The notes beneath the pieces are model-generated. The model was not told the origin of the DNA, searched no databases, and worked only from the letters and a program-made list of their open reading frames with translations. Shown one piece after another: positions 22,222 through 34,521 of a stretch of 64,000 nucleotides of DNA. The DNA is taken from the NCBI GenBank assembly GCA_026686845.1, contig JAIVEN010000015.1, positions 37,260,970 through 37,324,969 on the forward strand, written 5' to 3'. Position 1 is the first letter of the stretch, and every line of letters begins with the position of its first letter. Source of the DNA: Adenanthera pavonina. Taxonomy: Eukaryota > Streptophyta > Magnoliopsida > Fabales > Fabaceae. A program made the translations under genes and the position numbers.

Positions 22222-22688
22222 GACGGTCGTGGCGCAATCATTTGTTTTTAGGATTCTCGCAGTCTTGAAAAATGTGCCACGAGCAGTTCTCGGGACCCGT
22301 GCCACATTCAGGCCGACCTGTGAGGTGGGGAATCAGGTCACGCTTTCTTGCCGGTTCATCGGGTCGGACCGGCTCAACCTTCCGGAGCATGGCCCAGCCG
22401 ATGTCACGGGAGGAGAGAGAAAGTATCGGGAATCGGTCCAACCATCAGAAAGTTGAAGCGAGCCGCCGCACGTCGCCGGATTGACCAGCCCTCGCGGTAG
22501 GATCGGACCAACTGGTGAAGCATGTCAACGAGACGAACTTTCTCACCGGTTTGACCGGTGCATGCCAGTCCTGCATGATTGCGTAAACCGGTCGGAAAAT
22601 GGATGCCGGCCAGCCGGACTCGAACCATGAAGCCCAGAACCCGGCGGGGTGCTTCTGTTCAGTTTGAGAAACACACTGTGCAAAAGGT

Positions 22689-22807
22689 GGGGTGCAACCC
22701 GAGGACTTCCCAGGAGGTCACCCATCCTAGTACTACTCTCGCCCAAGCGCGCTTAACTGAGGAGTTCTAAAGGGATCCGGTGCATTAGTGCTGGTGTGAT
22801 CGCACCC
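22689..22807 (-). rRNA. 5S rRNA: 5S rRNA gene copy 25
   Basis: 119 nt. CAACCCGAGG, CTGAGGAGTTCTAAAGGG; counterpart of the gene at 20345. Last unit with family-1b sequence on its 5' side. Confidence 0.9.
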
Positions 22808-23274
22808 GTCGGCCGGGGCACAATCATTTGTTTTCAGGTCAAACGCAGTATCAAAAAGCGTGCCACGAGCAGTTCTCGGGACCCGTGCCACATTCGGAAC
22901 GACGGGTGATGCGGGGAATCAGGTCACGCTTTCTTGCCGATTCATCCGGTCGGACCGGCTCAACCTTCCGGAGTATGGCCCAGCCGATGTCACAGGAGGA
23001 GAGAGAAAGTATCGGGAATCGGTCCAACCATCAGAAAGTTGAAGCGAACCGCCGTACTTCACCGGAATGACCAGTTCTCGCGGTCGGGTCGGACCAACCG
23101 GTGAAGCATGTCAACGGGACCAACTTTCTCACCGGTTCGTCCGGTGCATGCCAGTCCTGCATGATTGCGTAAACCGTACGAAAAACTGATGGGGGGCAGC
23201 CGGACTCAAACCATGGAGCACAGAACCCGGCGGGGTGCTTCTGTTCAGTTTGAGAAACACACTGCGCAAAAGGT

Positions 23275-23392
23275 GGGGTGTAACACGAGGACTTCCCAGG
23301 AGGTCACCCATCCTAGTACTACTCTCGCCCAAGCGCGGTTAACTGCGGAGTTCTGATGGGATCCGTCCATTAGTGCTGGTGTGATCGCACCC
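23275..23392 (-). rRNA. 5S rRNA: 5S rRNA gene copy 26, 118 nt, family border
   Basis: C28/29 deleted and C26G (GATCCGTCCATT on +). G113A near the 3' end and G56C in the A-box region. Its 3' side is family 1b and its upstream spacer is family 2, so the family switch occurs at or next to this gene. Confidence 0.9.
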
Positions 23393-23859
23393 GACGGCCG
23401 GGGCGCAATCATTTGTTTTTAGGACTCGCGCAGTCTCGAAAAGCGTGCCACGAGCAGTTCTCGGGAGCCGTGCCACATTCGGACAGACCGGTTAGGCGGG
23501 GAATCAGGTCACGCTTTCTTGGCGATTCATCCGGTCGCACCGGCTCAACCTGCCGGAGTATGGACCAGCCGATATCACGGGAGGAGAGAGAAAGCATCGG
23601 GACCCGGTCCGACCAGCAGAAAGTTGAAGCGAGCCGCCGCACGTCGCCCGATGGACCACTTCTCGTGGTCGGGTCGGACCTACCGGTGAAGCATGTCAAC
23701 GGGTCGGACTTTCTCACCGGTTTGATCGGTGCATTCCCGGCCTGCAAGTTGGCGTAAACCGGACGAAAAATGAAACCGGGCCAGCCGGACTCGAACCATG
23801 ATGCACAGAACCCGGCGGGGTGCTTCAGTTCAGTTTGACAAACACACTGCGCAAAAGGT

Positions 23860-23978
23860 GGGGTGCAACACGAGGACTTCCCAGGAGGTCACCCATCCTA
23901 GTACTACTCTCGCCCGAGCACGCTTAACTGCGGAGTTCTGATGGGATCCGGTGCAATAGTGCCGGTGTGATCGCACCC
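23860..23978 (-). rRNA. 5S rRNA: 5S rRNA gene copy 27
   Basis: 119 nt. C52U (matching the common plant GTTAAGCG), A23U and A16G (GTGCAATAGTGCCGG on +). Confidence 0.93.
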
Positions 23979-24445
23979 GACGGTCGGGGCGCAATCATTT
24001 GTTTTCAGGACTCGCGCAGTCTCGAAAAGCATGCCACGAGCAGTTCTCAGGAACCGTGCCACATTCGGACAGACCGGTGAGGCGGGGAATCAGGTCACGC
24101 TTTCTTGGCGGTTCATCCGATCGCACCGGCTCAACCTGCCGGAGTATGGACCAGCCGATATCCCGGGAGGAGAGAGAAAGCATCGGGAACCGGTCCGACC
24201 AGCAAAAAGTTGAAGCGAGCCGCCGCACGTCGCCGGATGGACCACTTCTCGCGGTCGGGTCGGACCTACCGGTGAAGCATGTCAACGGGTCGGACTTTCT
24301 CACCGGTTTGATCGGTGCATTCCCGGCCTGCAAGTTGGCGTAAACCGGACGGAAAATGAAACCGGGCCAGCCGGACTCGAACCATGATGCACAGAACCCG
24401 GCGGGGTGCTTCAGTTCAGTTTGAGAAACACACTGCGCAAAAGGT

Positions 24446-24563
24446 GGGGTGCAACACGAGGACGTCCCAGGAGGTCACCCATCCTAGTACTACTCTCGCC
24501 CAAGGACGCTTGACTGCGGAGTTCTGATGGGATCCGTGCATTAGTGCTGGTGTGATCGCACCC
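24446..24563 (-). rRNA. 5S rRNA: 5S rRNA gene copy 28, 118 nt
   Basis: C28/29 deletion, A101C, C63U, G60C, C52U, U53C. Confidence 0.92.
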
Positions 24564-25030
24564 GACGGCCGGGGCGCAATCATTTGTTTTCAGGACACGC
24601 GCAGTCTCAAAAAGCGTGCCATGAGCAGTTCTCGGGAACCGTGCCACATTCGGATAGACCGGTTAGGCGGGGAATCAGGTCACGCTTTCTTGGCGATTCA
24701 TCCGGTCGCACCGGCTCAACCTGCCGGAGTATGGACCAGCCGATATCACGGGAGGAGAGAGAAAGCATCGGGACCCGGTCCGACCAGCAGAAAGTTGAAG
24801 CGAGCCGCCGCACGTCACCCGATGGACCACTTCTCGCGGTCGGGTCGGACCTACCGGTGAAGCATGTCAACGGGTCGGACTTTCTCACCGGTTTGATCGG
24901 TGCATTCCCGGCCTGCAAGTTGGCGTAAACCGGACGAAAAATGAAACCGGGCCAGCCGGACTCGAACCATGATGCACAGAACCCGGCGGGGTGCTTCAGT
25001 TCAGTTTGAGAAACACACTGCGCAAAAGGT

Positions 25031-25149
25031 GGGGTGCAACACGAGGACTTCCCAGGAGGTCACCCATCCTAGTACTACTCTCGCCCGAGCACGCTTAGCT
25101 GCGGAGTTCTGATGGGATCCGGTGCATTGGTGCTGGTGTGATCGCACCC
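25031..25149 (-). rRNA. 5S rRNA: 5S rRNA gene copy 29
   Basis: 119 nt; U21C only relative to reference. Confidence 0.96.
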
Positions 25150-25616
25150 GAAGGTCGGGGCGCAATCATTTGTTTTCAGGACTCGCGCAGTCTCGAAAAG
25201 CGTGCCACGAGTAGTTCTCGGGAATCGTGCCACATTCGGACAGACCGATGAGGCGGGGAATCAGGTCACGCTTTCTTGGCGGTTCATCCGGTCGCACCGG
25301 CTCAACCTGCCGGAGTATGGACCAGCCGATATCACGGGAGGAGAGAGAAAGCATCGGGAACCGGTCCGACCAGCAGAAAGTTGAAGCGAGCCGCCGCACG
25401 TCGCCGGATGGACCACGTCTCGCGGTCGGGTCGGACCTACCGGTGAAGCATGTCAACGGGTCGGACTTTCTCACCGGTTTGGTCGGTGCATTCCCGACCT
25501 GCAAGTTGGCATAAACCGGACGGAAAACGAAACCGGGCCAGCCGGACTCGAACCATGATGCACAGAACCCGGCGGGGTGCTTCAGTTCAGTTTGAGAAAC
25601 ACACTGCGCAAAAGGT

Positions 25617-25735
25617 GGGGTGCAACACGAGGACTTCCCAGGAGGTCACCCATCCTAGTACTACTCTCGCCCAGGCACGCTCAGCTGCGGAGTTCTGATG
25701 GGATCCGATGCATTAGTGCTGGTGTGATCGCACCC
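25617..25735 (-). rRNA. 5S rRNA: 5S rRNA gene copy 30
   Basis: 119 nt; C28U, A54G, C63U, U62C. Confidence 0.95.
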
Positions 25736-26202
25736 GACGGTCGGGGCGCAATCATTTGTTTTCAGGACTCGTGCAGTCTCGAAAAGCGTGCCACGAGCAG
25801 TTCTCGGGAACCATGCCACATTCGGACAGACCGGTGAGGCGGGGAATCAGGTCACGCTTTCTTGGCGGTTCATCCGGTCGCACCGGCTCAACCTGCCGGA
25901 GTATGGACCAGCCGATATCACGGGAGGAGAGAGAAAGCATCGGGAACCGGTCCGACCAGCAGAAAGTTGAAGCGAGCCGCCGCACGTCGCCGGATGGACC
26001 ACTTCTCGCGGTCGGGTCGGACCTACCGGTGAAGCATGTCAACGGGTCGGACTTTCTCACCGGTTTGGTCAGTGCATTCCCGACCTGCAAGTTGGCGTAA
26101 ACCGGTCGGAAAACGAAACCGGGCCAGCCGGACTCGAACCATGATGCACAGAACCCGGCGGGGTGCTTCAGTTCAGTTTGAGAAACACACTGCGCAAAAG
26201 GT

Positions 26203-26321
26203 GGGGTGCAACACGAGGACTTCCCAGGAGGTCACCCATCCTAGTACTACTCTCGCCCGAGCACGCTTAGCTGCGGAGTTCTGATGGGATCCGGTGCATT
26301 AGTGCTGGTGTGATCACACCC
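26203..26321 (-). rRNA. 5S rRNA: 5S rRNA gene copy 31
   Basis: 119 nt; C6U only. Confidence 0.96.
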
Positions 26322-26788
26322 GACGGTCGGGGCGCAATCATTTGTTTTCAGGACTCGCGTAGTCTCGAAAAGCGTGCCACGAGCAGTTCTCGGGAACCGT
26401 GCCACATTCGGACAGACCGGTGAGGCGGGGAATCAGGTCACGCTTTCTTGGCGGTTCATCCGGTCGCACCGGCTCAACCTGCCGGAGTATGGACCAGCCG
26501 ATATCACGGGAGGAGAGAGAAAGCATCGGGACCCGGTCCGACCAGCAGAAAGTTGAAGCGAGCCGCCGCACGTCGCCGGATGGACCACGTCTCGCGGTCG
26601 GGTTGGACCTACCGGTGAAGCATGTCAACGGGTCGGACTTTCTCACCGGTTTGGTCGGTGCATTCCCGACCTGCAAGTTGGCGTAAACCGGACGGAAAAC
26701 GAAACCGGGCCAGCCGGACTCGAACCATGATGCACAGAACCCGGCGGGGTGCTTCAGTTCAGTTTGAGAAACACACTGCGCAAAAGGT

Positions 26789-26907
26789 GGGGTGCAACAC
26801 GAGGACTTCCCAGGAGGTCACCCATCCTAGTACTACTCTCGCCCAGGCACGCTCAGCCGCGGAGTTCTGATGGGATCCGATGCATTAGTGCTGGTGTGAT
26901 CGCACCC
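26789..26907 (-). rRNA. 5S rRNA: 5S rRNA gene copy 32
   Basis: 119 nt; as copy 30 plus A50G. Confidence 0.95.
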
Positions 26908-27374
26908 GACGGTCGGGGCGCAATCATTTGTTTTCAGGACTCGCGCAGTCTCGAAAAGCGTGCCACGAGCAGTTCTCGGGAACCATGCCACATTCGGACA
27001 GACCGGTGAGGCGGGGAATCAGGTCACGCTTTCTTGGCGGTTCATCCGGTCGCACCGGCTCAACCTGCCGGAGTATGGACCAGCCGATATCACGGGAGGA
27101 GAGAGAAAGCATCGGGAACCGGTCCGACCAGCAGAAAGTTGAAGCGAGCCGCCGCACGTCGCCGGATGGACCACTTCTCGCGGTCGGGTCGGACCTACCG
27201 GTGAAGCATGTCAACGGGTCGGACTTTCTCACCGGTTTGGTCAGTGCATTCCCGACCTGCAAGTTGGCGTAAACCGGACGGAAAACGAAACCGGGCCAGC
27301 CGGACTCGAACCATGATGCACAGAACCCGGCGGGGTGCTTCAGTTCAGTTTGAGAAACACACTGCGCAAAAGGT

Positions 27375-27493
27375 GGGGTGCAACACGAGGACGTCCCAGG
27401 AGGTCACCCATCCTAGTACTACTCTCGCCCAAGGACGCTTGACTGCGGAGTTCTGATGGGATCCGGTGCATTAGTGCTGGTGTGATCGCACCC
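27375..27493 (-). rRNA. 5S rRNA: 5S rRNA gene copy 33
   Basis: 119 nt; A101C, C63U, G60C, C52U, U53C as in copy 28, but without the deletion. Confidence 0.95.
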
Positions 27494-27960
27494 GACGGTC
27501 GGGGCGCAATCATTTGTTTTCAGGACTCGCGCAGTCTCGAAAAGCATGCCACGAGCAGTTCTCGGGAACCGTGCCACATTCGGACAGACCGGTGAGGCGG
27601 GGAATCAGGTCACGCTTTCTTGGCGGTTCATCCGGTCGCACCGGCTCAACCTGCCGGAGTATGGACCAGCCGATATCACGGGAGGAGAGAGAAAGCATCG
27701 GGACCCGGTCCGACCAGCAGAAAGTTGAAGCGAGCCGCCGCACGTCGCCGGATGGACCACGTCTCGCGGTCGGGTCGGACCTACCGGTGAAGCATGTCAA
27801 CGGGTCGGACTTTCTCACCGGTTTGGTCGGTGCATTCCCGACCTGCAAGTTGGCGTAAACCGGACGGAAAACGAAACCGGGCCAGCCGGACTCGAACCAT
27901 GATGCACAGAACCCGGCGGGGTGCTTCAGTTCAGTTTGAGAAACACACTGCGCAAAAGGT

Positions 27961-28078
27961 GGGGTGCAACACGAGGACTTCCCAGGAGGTCACCCATCCT
28001 AGTACTACTCTCGCCCGAGCACGCTTGACTTCGGAGTTCTGATGGGATCCGTGCATTAGTGCTGGTGTGATCGCACCC
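27961..28078 (-). rRNA. 5S rRNA: 5S rRNA gene copy 34, 118 nt
   Basis: C28/29 deletion, C52U, U53C, and private C49A. Confidence 0.92.
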
Positions 28079-28545
28079 GACGGCCGGGGCGCAATCATTT
28101 GTTTTCAGGACACGCGCAGTCTCAAAAAGCGTGCCACGAGCAGTTCTCGGGAACCGTGCCACATTCGGACAGACCGGTTAGGCGGGGAATCAGGTCACGC
28201 TTTCTTGGCGATTCATCCGGTCGCACCGGCTCAACCTGCCGGAGTATGGACCAGCCGATATCACGGGAGGAGAGAGAAAGCATCGGGACCCGGTCCGACC
28301 AGCAGAAAGTTGAAGCGAGCCTCCGCACGTCGCCCGATGGACCACTTCTCGCGGTCGGGTCGGACCTACCGGTGAAGCATGTCAACGGGTCGGACTTTCT
28401 CACCGGTTTGATCGGTGCATTCCCGGCCTGCAAGTTGGCGTAAACCGGACGGAAAATGAAACCGGGCCAGCCGGACTCGAACCATGATGCACAGAACCCG
28501 GCGGGGTGCTTCAGTTCAGTTTGAGAAACACACTGCGCAAAAGGT

Positions 28546-28664
28546 GGGGTGCAACACGAGGACTTCCCAGGAGGTCACCCATCCTAGTACTACTCTCGCC
28601 CGAGCACGCTTAGCTGCGGAGTTCTGATGGGATCCGGTGCATTGGTGCTGGTGTGATCGCACCC
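28546..28664 (-). rRNA. 5S rRNA: 5S rRNA gene copy 35
   Basis: 119 nt; U21C only. Confidence 0.96.
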
Positions 28665-29131
28665 GAAGGTCGGGGCGCAATCATTTGTTTTCAGGACTCG
28701 CGCAGTCTCGAAAAGCGTGCCACGAGCAGTTCTCGGGAACCGTGCCACATTCGGACAGACCGGTGAGGCGGGGAATCAGGTCACGCTTTCTTGGCGGTTC
28801 ATCCGGTCGCACCGGCTCAACCTGCCGGAGTATGGACCAGCCGATATCACGGGAGGAGAGAGAAAGCATCGGGACCCGGTCCGACCAGCAGAAAGTTGAA
28901 GCGAGCCGCCGCACGTCGCCCGATGGACCACTTCTCGCGGTCGGGTCGGACCTACCGGTGAAGCATGTCAACGGGTCGGACTTTCTCACCGGTTTGATCG
29001 GTGCATTCCCGGCCTGCAAGTTGGCGTAAACCGGACGGAAAACGAAACCGGGCCAGCCGGACTCGAACCATGATGCACAGAACCCGGCGGGGTGCTCCAG
29101 TTCAGTTTGAGAAACACACTGCGCAAAAGGT

Positions 29132-29250
29132 GGGGTGCAACACGAGGACTTCCCAGGAGGTGACCCATCCTAGTACTACTCTCGCCCAAGCACGATTAAC
29201 TGCGGAGTTCTGATGGGATCCGGTGCATTGGTGCTGGTGTGATCGCACCC
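29132..29250 (-). rRNA. 5S rRNA: 5S rRNA gene copy 36
   Basis: 119 nt; U21C, C52U, G56U, C63U, G89C (loop D tetraloop). Confidence 0.94.
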
Positions 29251-29717
29251 GAAGGTCGGGGCGCAATCATTTGTTTTCAGGACTCGCGCAGTCTCGAAAA
29301 GCATGCCACGAGCAGTTCTCGGGAACCGTGCCACATTCGGACAGACCGGTGAGGCGGGGAATCAGGTCACGCTTTCTTGGCGGTTCATCCGATCGCACCG
29401 GCTCAACCTGCCGGAGTATGGACCAGCCGATATCACGGGAGGAGAGAGAAAGCATCGGGAACCGGTCCGACCAGCAGAAAGTTGAAGCGAGCCGCCGCAC
29501 GTCGCCGGATGGACCACTTCTCGCGGTCGGGTCGGACCTACCGGTGAAGCATGTCAACGGGTCGGACTTTCTCACCGGTTTGATCGGTGCATTTCCGGCC
29601 TGCAAGTTGGCGTAAACCGGACGGAAAACGAAACCGGGCCAGCCGGACTCGAACCATGATGCACAGAACCCGGCGGGGTGCTTCAGTTCAGTTTGAGAAA
29701 CACACTGCGCAAAAGGT

Positions 29718-29836
29718 GGGGTGCAACACGAGGACTTCCCAGGAGGTCACCCATCCTAGTACTACTCTCGCTCGAGCACGCTTCGCTGCGGAGTTCTGAT
29801 GGGATGCGGTGCATTAGTGCTGGTGTGATCGCACCC
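29718..29836 (-). rRNA. 5S rRNA: 5S rRNA gene copy 37
   Basis: 119 nt; G31C in helix III, U53G, G65A. Confidence 0.94.
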
Positions 29837-30303
29837 GACGGTCGGGGCGCAATCATTTGTTTTCAGGACTCGCGCAGTCTCGAAAAGCGTGCCACGAGCA
29901 GTTCTCGGGAACTGTGCCACATTCGGACAGACCGGTGAGGCGGGGAATCAGGTCACGCTTTCTTGGCGGTTCATCCGGTCGCACCAGCTCAACCTGCCGG
30001 AGTATGGACCAGCCGATATCACGGGAGGAGAGAGAAAGCATCGGGAACCGGTCCGACCAGCAGAAAGTTGAAGCGAGCCGCCGCACGTCGCCGGATGGAC
30101 CACTTCTCGCGGTCGGGTCGGACCTACCGGTGAAGCATGTCAACGGGTCGGACTTTCTCACCGGTTTGATCGGTGCATTCCCGGCCTGCAAGTTGGCGTA
30201 AACCGGACGGAAAACGAAACCGGGCCAGCCGGACTCGAACCATGATGCACAGAACCCGGCGGGGTGCTCCAGTTCAGTTTGAGAAACACACTGCGCAAAA
30301 GGT

Positions 30304-30422
30304 GGGGTGCAACACGAGGACTTCCCAGGAGGTGATCCATCCTAGTACTACTCTCACCCAAGCACGATTAACTGCGGAGTTCTGATGGGATCCGGTGCAT
30401 TGGTGCTGGTGTGATCGCACCC
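30304..30422 (-). rRNA. 5S rRNA: 5S rRNA gene copy 38
   Basis: 119 nt; U21C, C52U, G56U, C63U, C67U, G89C and private G87A, so both G of the loop D tetraloop are changed. Confidence 0.93.
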
Positions 30423-30889
30423 GACGGTCGGGGCGCAATCATTTGTTTTCAGGACTCGCGCAGTCTCGAAAAGCGTGCCACGAGCAGTTCTCGGGAACCG
30501 TGCCACATTCGGACAGACCGGTGAGGCGGGGAATCAGGTCACGCTTTCTTGGCGGTTCATCCGATCGCACCGGCTCAACCTGCAGGAGTATGGACCAGCC
30601 GATATCACGGGAGGAGAGAGAAAGCATCGGGAACCGGTCCGACCAGCAGAAAGTTGAAGCGAGCCGCCGCACGTCGCCGGATGGACCACTTCTCGCGGTC
30701 GGGTCGGACCTACCGGTGAAGCATGTCAACGGGTCGGACTTTCTCACCGGTTTGATCGGTGCATTCCCGGCCTGCAAGTTGGCGTAAACCGGACGAAAAA
30801 CGAAACCGGGCCAGCCGGACTCGAACCATGATGCACAGAACCCGGCGGGGTGCTTCAGTTCAGTTTAAGAAACACACTGCGCAAAAGGT

Positions 30890-31007
30890 GGGGTGCAACA
30901 CGAGGACTTCCCAGGAGGTGACCCATCCTAGTACTACTCTCGCCCAAGCACGCTTGACTGCGGAGTTCTGATGGGATCCGTGCATTAGTGCTGGTGTGAT
31001 CGCACCC
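30890..31007 (-). rRNA. 5S rRNA: 5S rRNA gene copy 39, 118 nt
   Basis: C28/29 deletion with G89C, C52U, U53C, C63U. The 3' flank has TTTAAG in place of TTTGAG on the + strand. Confidence 0.92.
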
Positions 31008-31474
31008 GACGGTCGGGGCGCAATCATTTGTTTTCATGACTCGCGCAGTCTCGAAAAGCGTGCCACGAGCAGTTCTCGGGAACCGTGCCACATTCGGACA
31101 GACCGGTGAGGCGGGGAATCAGGTCACGCTTTCTTGGCGGTTCATCCGGTCGCACCGGCTCAACCTGCCGGAGTATGGACCAGCCGATATCACGGGAGGA
31201 GAGAGAAAGCATCGGGAACCGGTCCGACCAGCAGAAAGTTGAAGCGAGCCGCCGCACGTCGCCCGATGGACCACTTCTCGCGGTCGGGTCGGACCTACCG
31301 GTGAAGCATGTCAACGGGTCGGACTTTCTCACCGGTTTGATCGGTGCATTCCCGGCCTGCAAGTTGGCGTAAACCGGACGGAAAACGAAACCGGGCCAGC
31401 CGGACTCGAACCATGATGCACAGAACCCGGCGGGGTGCTTCAGTTCAGTTTGAGAAACACACTGCGCAAAAGGT

Positions 31475-31592
31475 GGGGTGCAACACGAGGACTTCCCAGG
31501 AGGTCACCCATCCTAGTACTACTCTCGCCCAAGCACGCTTAGCTGCGGAGTTCTGATGGGATCCGTCCATTAGTGCTGGTGTGATCGCACCC
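31475..31592 (-). rRNA. 5S rRNA: 5S rRNA gene copy 40, 118 nt
   Basis: C28/29 deletion with C26G; C63U. Confidence 0.92.
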
Positions 31593-32059
31593 GACGGCCG
31601 GGGCGCAATCATTTGTTTTCAGGACTCGCGCAGTCTCGAAAAGCGTGCCACGAGCAGTTCTCGGGAACCGTGCCACATTCGGACAGACCGGTGAGGCGGG
31701 GAATCAGGTCACGCTTTCTTGGCGGTTCATCCGGTCGCACCGGCTCAACCTGCCGAGGTATGGACCAGCCGATATCACGGGAGGAGAGAGAAAGCATCGG
31801 GAACCGGTCCGACCAGCTGAAAGTTGAAGCGAGCCGCCGCACGTCGCCGGATGGACCACTTCTCGCGATCGGGTCGGACCTACCGGTGAAGCATGTCAAC
31901 GGGTCGGACTTTCTCACCGGTTTGGTCGGTGCATTCCCGACCTGCAAGTTGGCGTAAACCGGACGGAAAACGAAACCGGGCCAGCCGGACTCGAACCATG
32001 ATGCACAGAACCCGGCGGGGTGCTTCAGTTCAGTTTGAGAAACACACTGCGCAAAAGGT

Positions 32060-32178
32060 GGGGTGCAACACGAAGACTTCCCAGGAGGTCACCCATCCTA
32101 GTACTACTCTCGCCCGAGCACGCTTAGCTGCGGAGTTCTGATGGGATCCGGTGCATTAGTGCTGGTGTGATCGCACCC
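32060..32178 (-). rRNA. 5S rRNA: 5S rRNA gene copy 41
   Basis: 119 nt; C105U only. Confidence 0.96.
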
Positions 32179-32645
32179 GACGGTCGGGGCGCAATCATTT
32201 GTTTTCAGGACACGCGCAGTCTCGAAAAGCGTTCCACGAGCAGTTCTCGGGAACCGTGCCACATTCGGACAGACCAGTGAGGCGGGGAATCAGGTCACGC
32301 TTTCTTGGCGGTTCATCCGGTCGCACCGGCTCAACCTGCCGGAGTATGGACCAGCCGATATCACGGGAGGAGAGAGAAAGCATCGGGAACCAGTCCGACC
32401 AGCAGAAAGTTGAAGCGAGCCGCCGCACGTCGCCGGATGGACCACTTCTCGCGGTCGGGTCGGACCTACCGGTGAAGCATGTCAACGGGTCGGACTTTCT
32501 CACCGGTTTGATCGGTGCATTCCCGGCCTGCAAGTTGGCGTAAACCGGACGGAAAATGAAACCGGGCCAGCCGGACTCGAACCATGATGCACAGAACCCG
32601 GCGGGGTGCTCCAGTTCAGTTTGAGAAACACACTGCGCAAAAGGT

Positions 32646-32764
32646 GGGGTGCAACACGAGGACTTCCCAGGAGGTGACCCATCCTAGTACTACTCTCGCC
32701 CAAGCACGCTTGACTGCGGAGTTCTGATGGGATGCGGTGCATTAGTGCTGGTGTGATCGCACCC
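32646..32764 (-). rRNA. 5S rRNA: 5S rRNA gene copy 42
   Basis: 119 nt; G31C, C52U, U53C, C63U, G89C. Opens the first 2,343-bp tetramer. Confidence 0.94.
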
Positions 32765-33231
32765 AACGGTCGGGGCGCAATCATTTGTTTTCAGGACTCG
32801 TGCAGTCTCGAAAAGCGTGCCACGAGCAGTTCTCGGGAACCGTGCCACATTCGGACAGACCGGTGAGGCGGGGAATCAGGTCACGCTTTCTTGGCGGTTC
32901 ATCCGGTCGCACCGGCTCAACCTGCCGGAGTATGGACCAGCCGATATCACGGGAGGAGAGAGAAAGCATCGGGACCCGGTCCGACCAGCAGAAAGTTGAA
33001 GCGAGCCGCCGCACGTCGCCCGATGGACCACTTCTCACGGTCGGGTCGGACCTACCGGTGAAGCATGTCAACGGGTCGGACTTTCTCACCGGTTTGATCG
33101 GTGCATTCCCGGCCTGCAAGTTGGCGTAAACCGGACGGAAAACGAAACCGGGCCAGCCGGACTCGAACCATGATGCACAGAACCCGGCGGGGTGCTTCAG
33201 TTCAGTTTGAGAAACACACTGCGCAAAAGGT

Positions 33232-33349
33232 GGGGTGCAACACGAGGACTTCCCAGGAGGTCACCCATCCTAGTACTACTCTCGCCCGAGCACGCTTGAC
33301 TGCGGAGTTCTGATGGGATCCGTGCATTAGTGCTGGTGTGATCGCACCC
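33232..33349 (-). rRNA. 5S rRNA: 5S rRNA gene copy 43, 118 nt
   Basis: C28/29 deletion, C52U, U53C. Confidence 0.92.
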
Positions 33350-33816
33350 GACGGCCGGGGCGCAATCATTTGTTTTCAGGACACGCGCAGTCTCAAAAAG
33401 CGTGCCACGAGCAGTTCTCGGGAACCGTGCCACATTCGGACAGACCGGTTAGGCGGGGAATCAGGTCACGCTTTCTTGGCGATTCATCCGGTCGCACCGG
33501 CTCAACCTGCCGGAGTATGGACCAGCCGATATCACGGGAGGAGAGAGAAAGCATCGGGACCCGGTCCGACCAGCAGAAAGTTGAAGCGAGCCTCCGCACG
33601 TCGCCCGATGGACCACTTCTCGCGGTCGGGTCGGACCTACCGGTGAAGCATGTCAACGGGTCGGACTTTCTCACCGGTTTGATCGGTGCATTCCCGGCCT
33701 GCAAGTTGGCGTAAACCGGACGAAAAATGAAACCGGGCCAGCCGGACTCGAACCATGATGCACAGAACCCGGCGGGGTGCTTCAGTTCAGTTTGAGAAAC
33801 ACACTGCGCAAAAGGT

Positions 33817-33935
33817 GGGGTGCAACACGAGGACTTCCCAGGAGGTCACCCATCCTAGTACTACTCTCGCCCGAGCACGCTTAGCTGCGGAGTTCTGATG
33901 GGATCCGGTGCATTGGTGCTGGTGTGATCGCACCC
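33817..33935 (-). rRNA. 5S rRNA: 5S rRNA gene copy 44
   Basis: 119 nt; U21C only. Confidence 0.96.
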
Positions 33936-34402
33936 GAAGGTCGGGGCGCAATCATTTGTTTTCAGGACTCGCGCAGTCTCGAAAAGCGTGCCACGAGCAG
34001 TTCTCGGGAACCGTGCCACATTCGGACAGACCGGTGAGGCGGGGAATCAGGTCACGCTTTCTTGGCGGTTCATCCGGTCGCACCGGCTCAACCTGCCGGA
34101 GTATGGACCAGCCGATATCACGGGAGGAGAGAGAAAGCATCGGGACCCGGTCCGACCAGCAGAAAGTTGAAGCGAGCCGCCGCACGTCGCCCGATGGACC
34201 ACTTCTCGCGGTCGGGTCGGACCTACCGGTGAAGCATGTCAACGGGTCGGACTTTCTCACCGGTTTGATCGGTGCATTCCCGGCCTGCAAGTTGGCGTAA
34301 ACCGGACGGAAAACGAAACCGGGCCAGCCGGACTCGAACCATGATGCACAGAACCCGGCGGGGTGCTCCAGTTCAGTTTGAGAAACACACTGCGCAAAAG
34401 GT

Positions 34403-34521
34403 GGGGTGCAACACGAGGACTTCCCAGGAGGTGACCCATCCTAGTACTACTCTCGCCCAAGCACGATTAACTGCGGAGTTCTGATGGGATCCGGTGCATT
34501 GGTGCTGGTGTGATCGCACCC
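34403..34521 (-). rRNA. 5S rRNA: 5S rRNA gene copy 45
   Basis: 119 nt; U21C, C52U, G56U, C63U, G89C. Confidence 0.94.

Larger units (their letters stand above)
19150..22970 (-). repeat. 2,344-bp (four-unit) block repeat in family 1b
   Basis: About 19150-20620 recurs at about 21495-22970, shifted by 2,344 bp. Gene variants recur in the same order: GGGGTACA type at 19173 and 21517, GGGGGACA type at 19759 and 22103, and the CTGAGGAG type at 20345 and 22689. Confidence 0.8.
11481..23392 (-). repeat. 5S spacer family 1b, interrupted by a solo LTR
   Basis: The family switches within one unit at about 11480: from here units carry GCATGCCAGTCCTGCATG and CTTGCCG. Units are 586 bp. Insertion of the LTR at 15974-18532 did not change the phase: the gene before it ends at 15555 and the next at 18705, which is 586 bp once the LTR and one CAGAA are removed. 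Genes in this family carry many individual substitutions. Confidence 0.85.
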
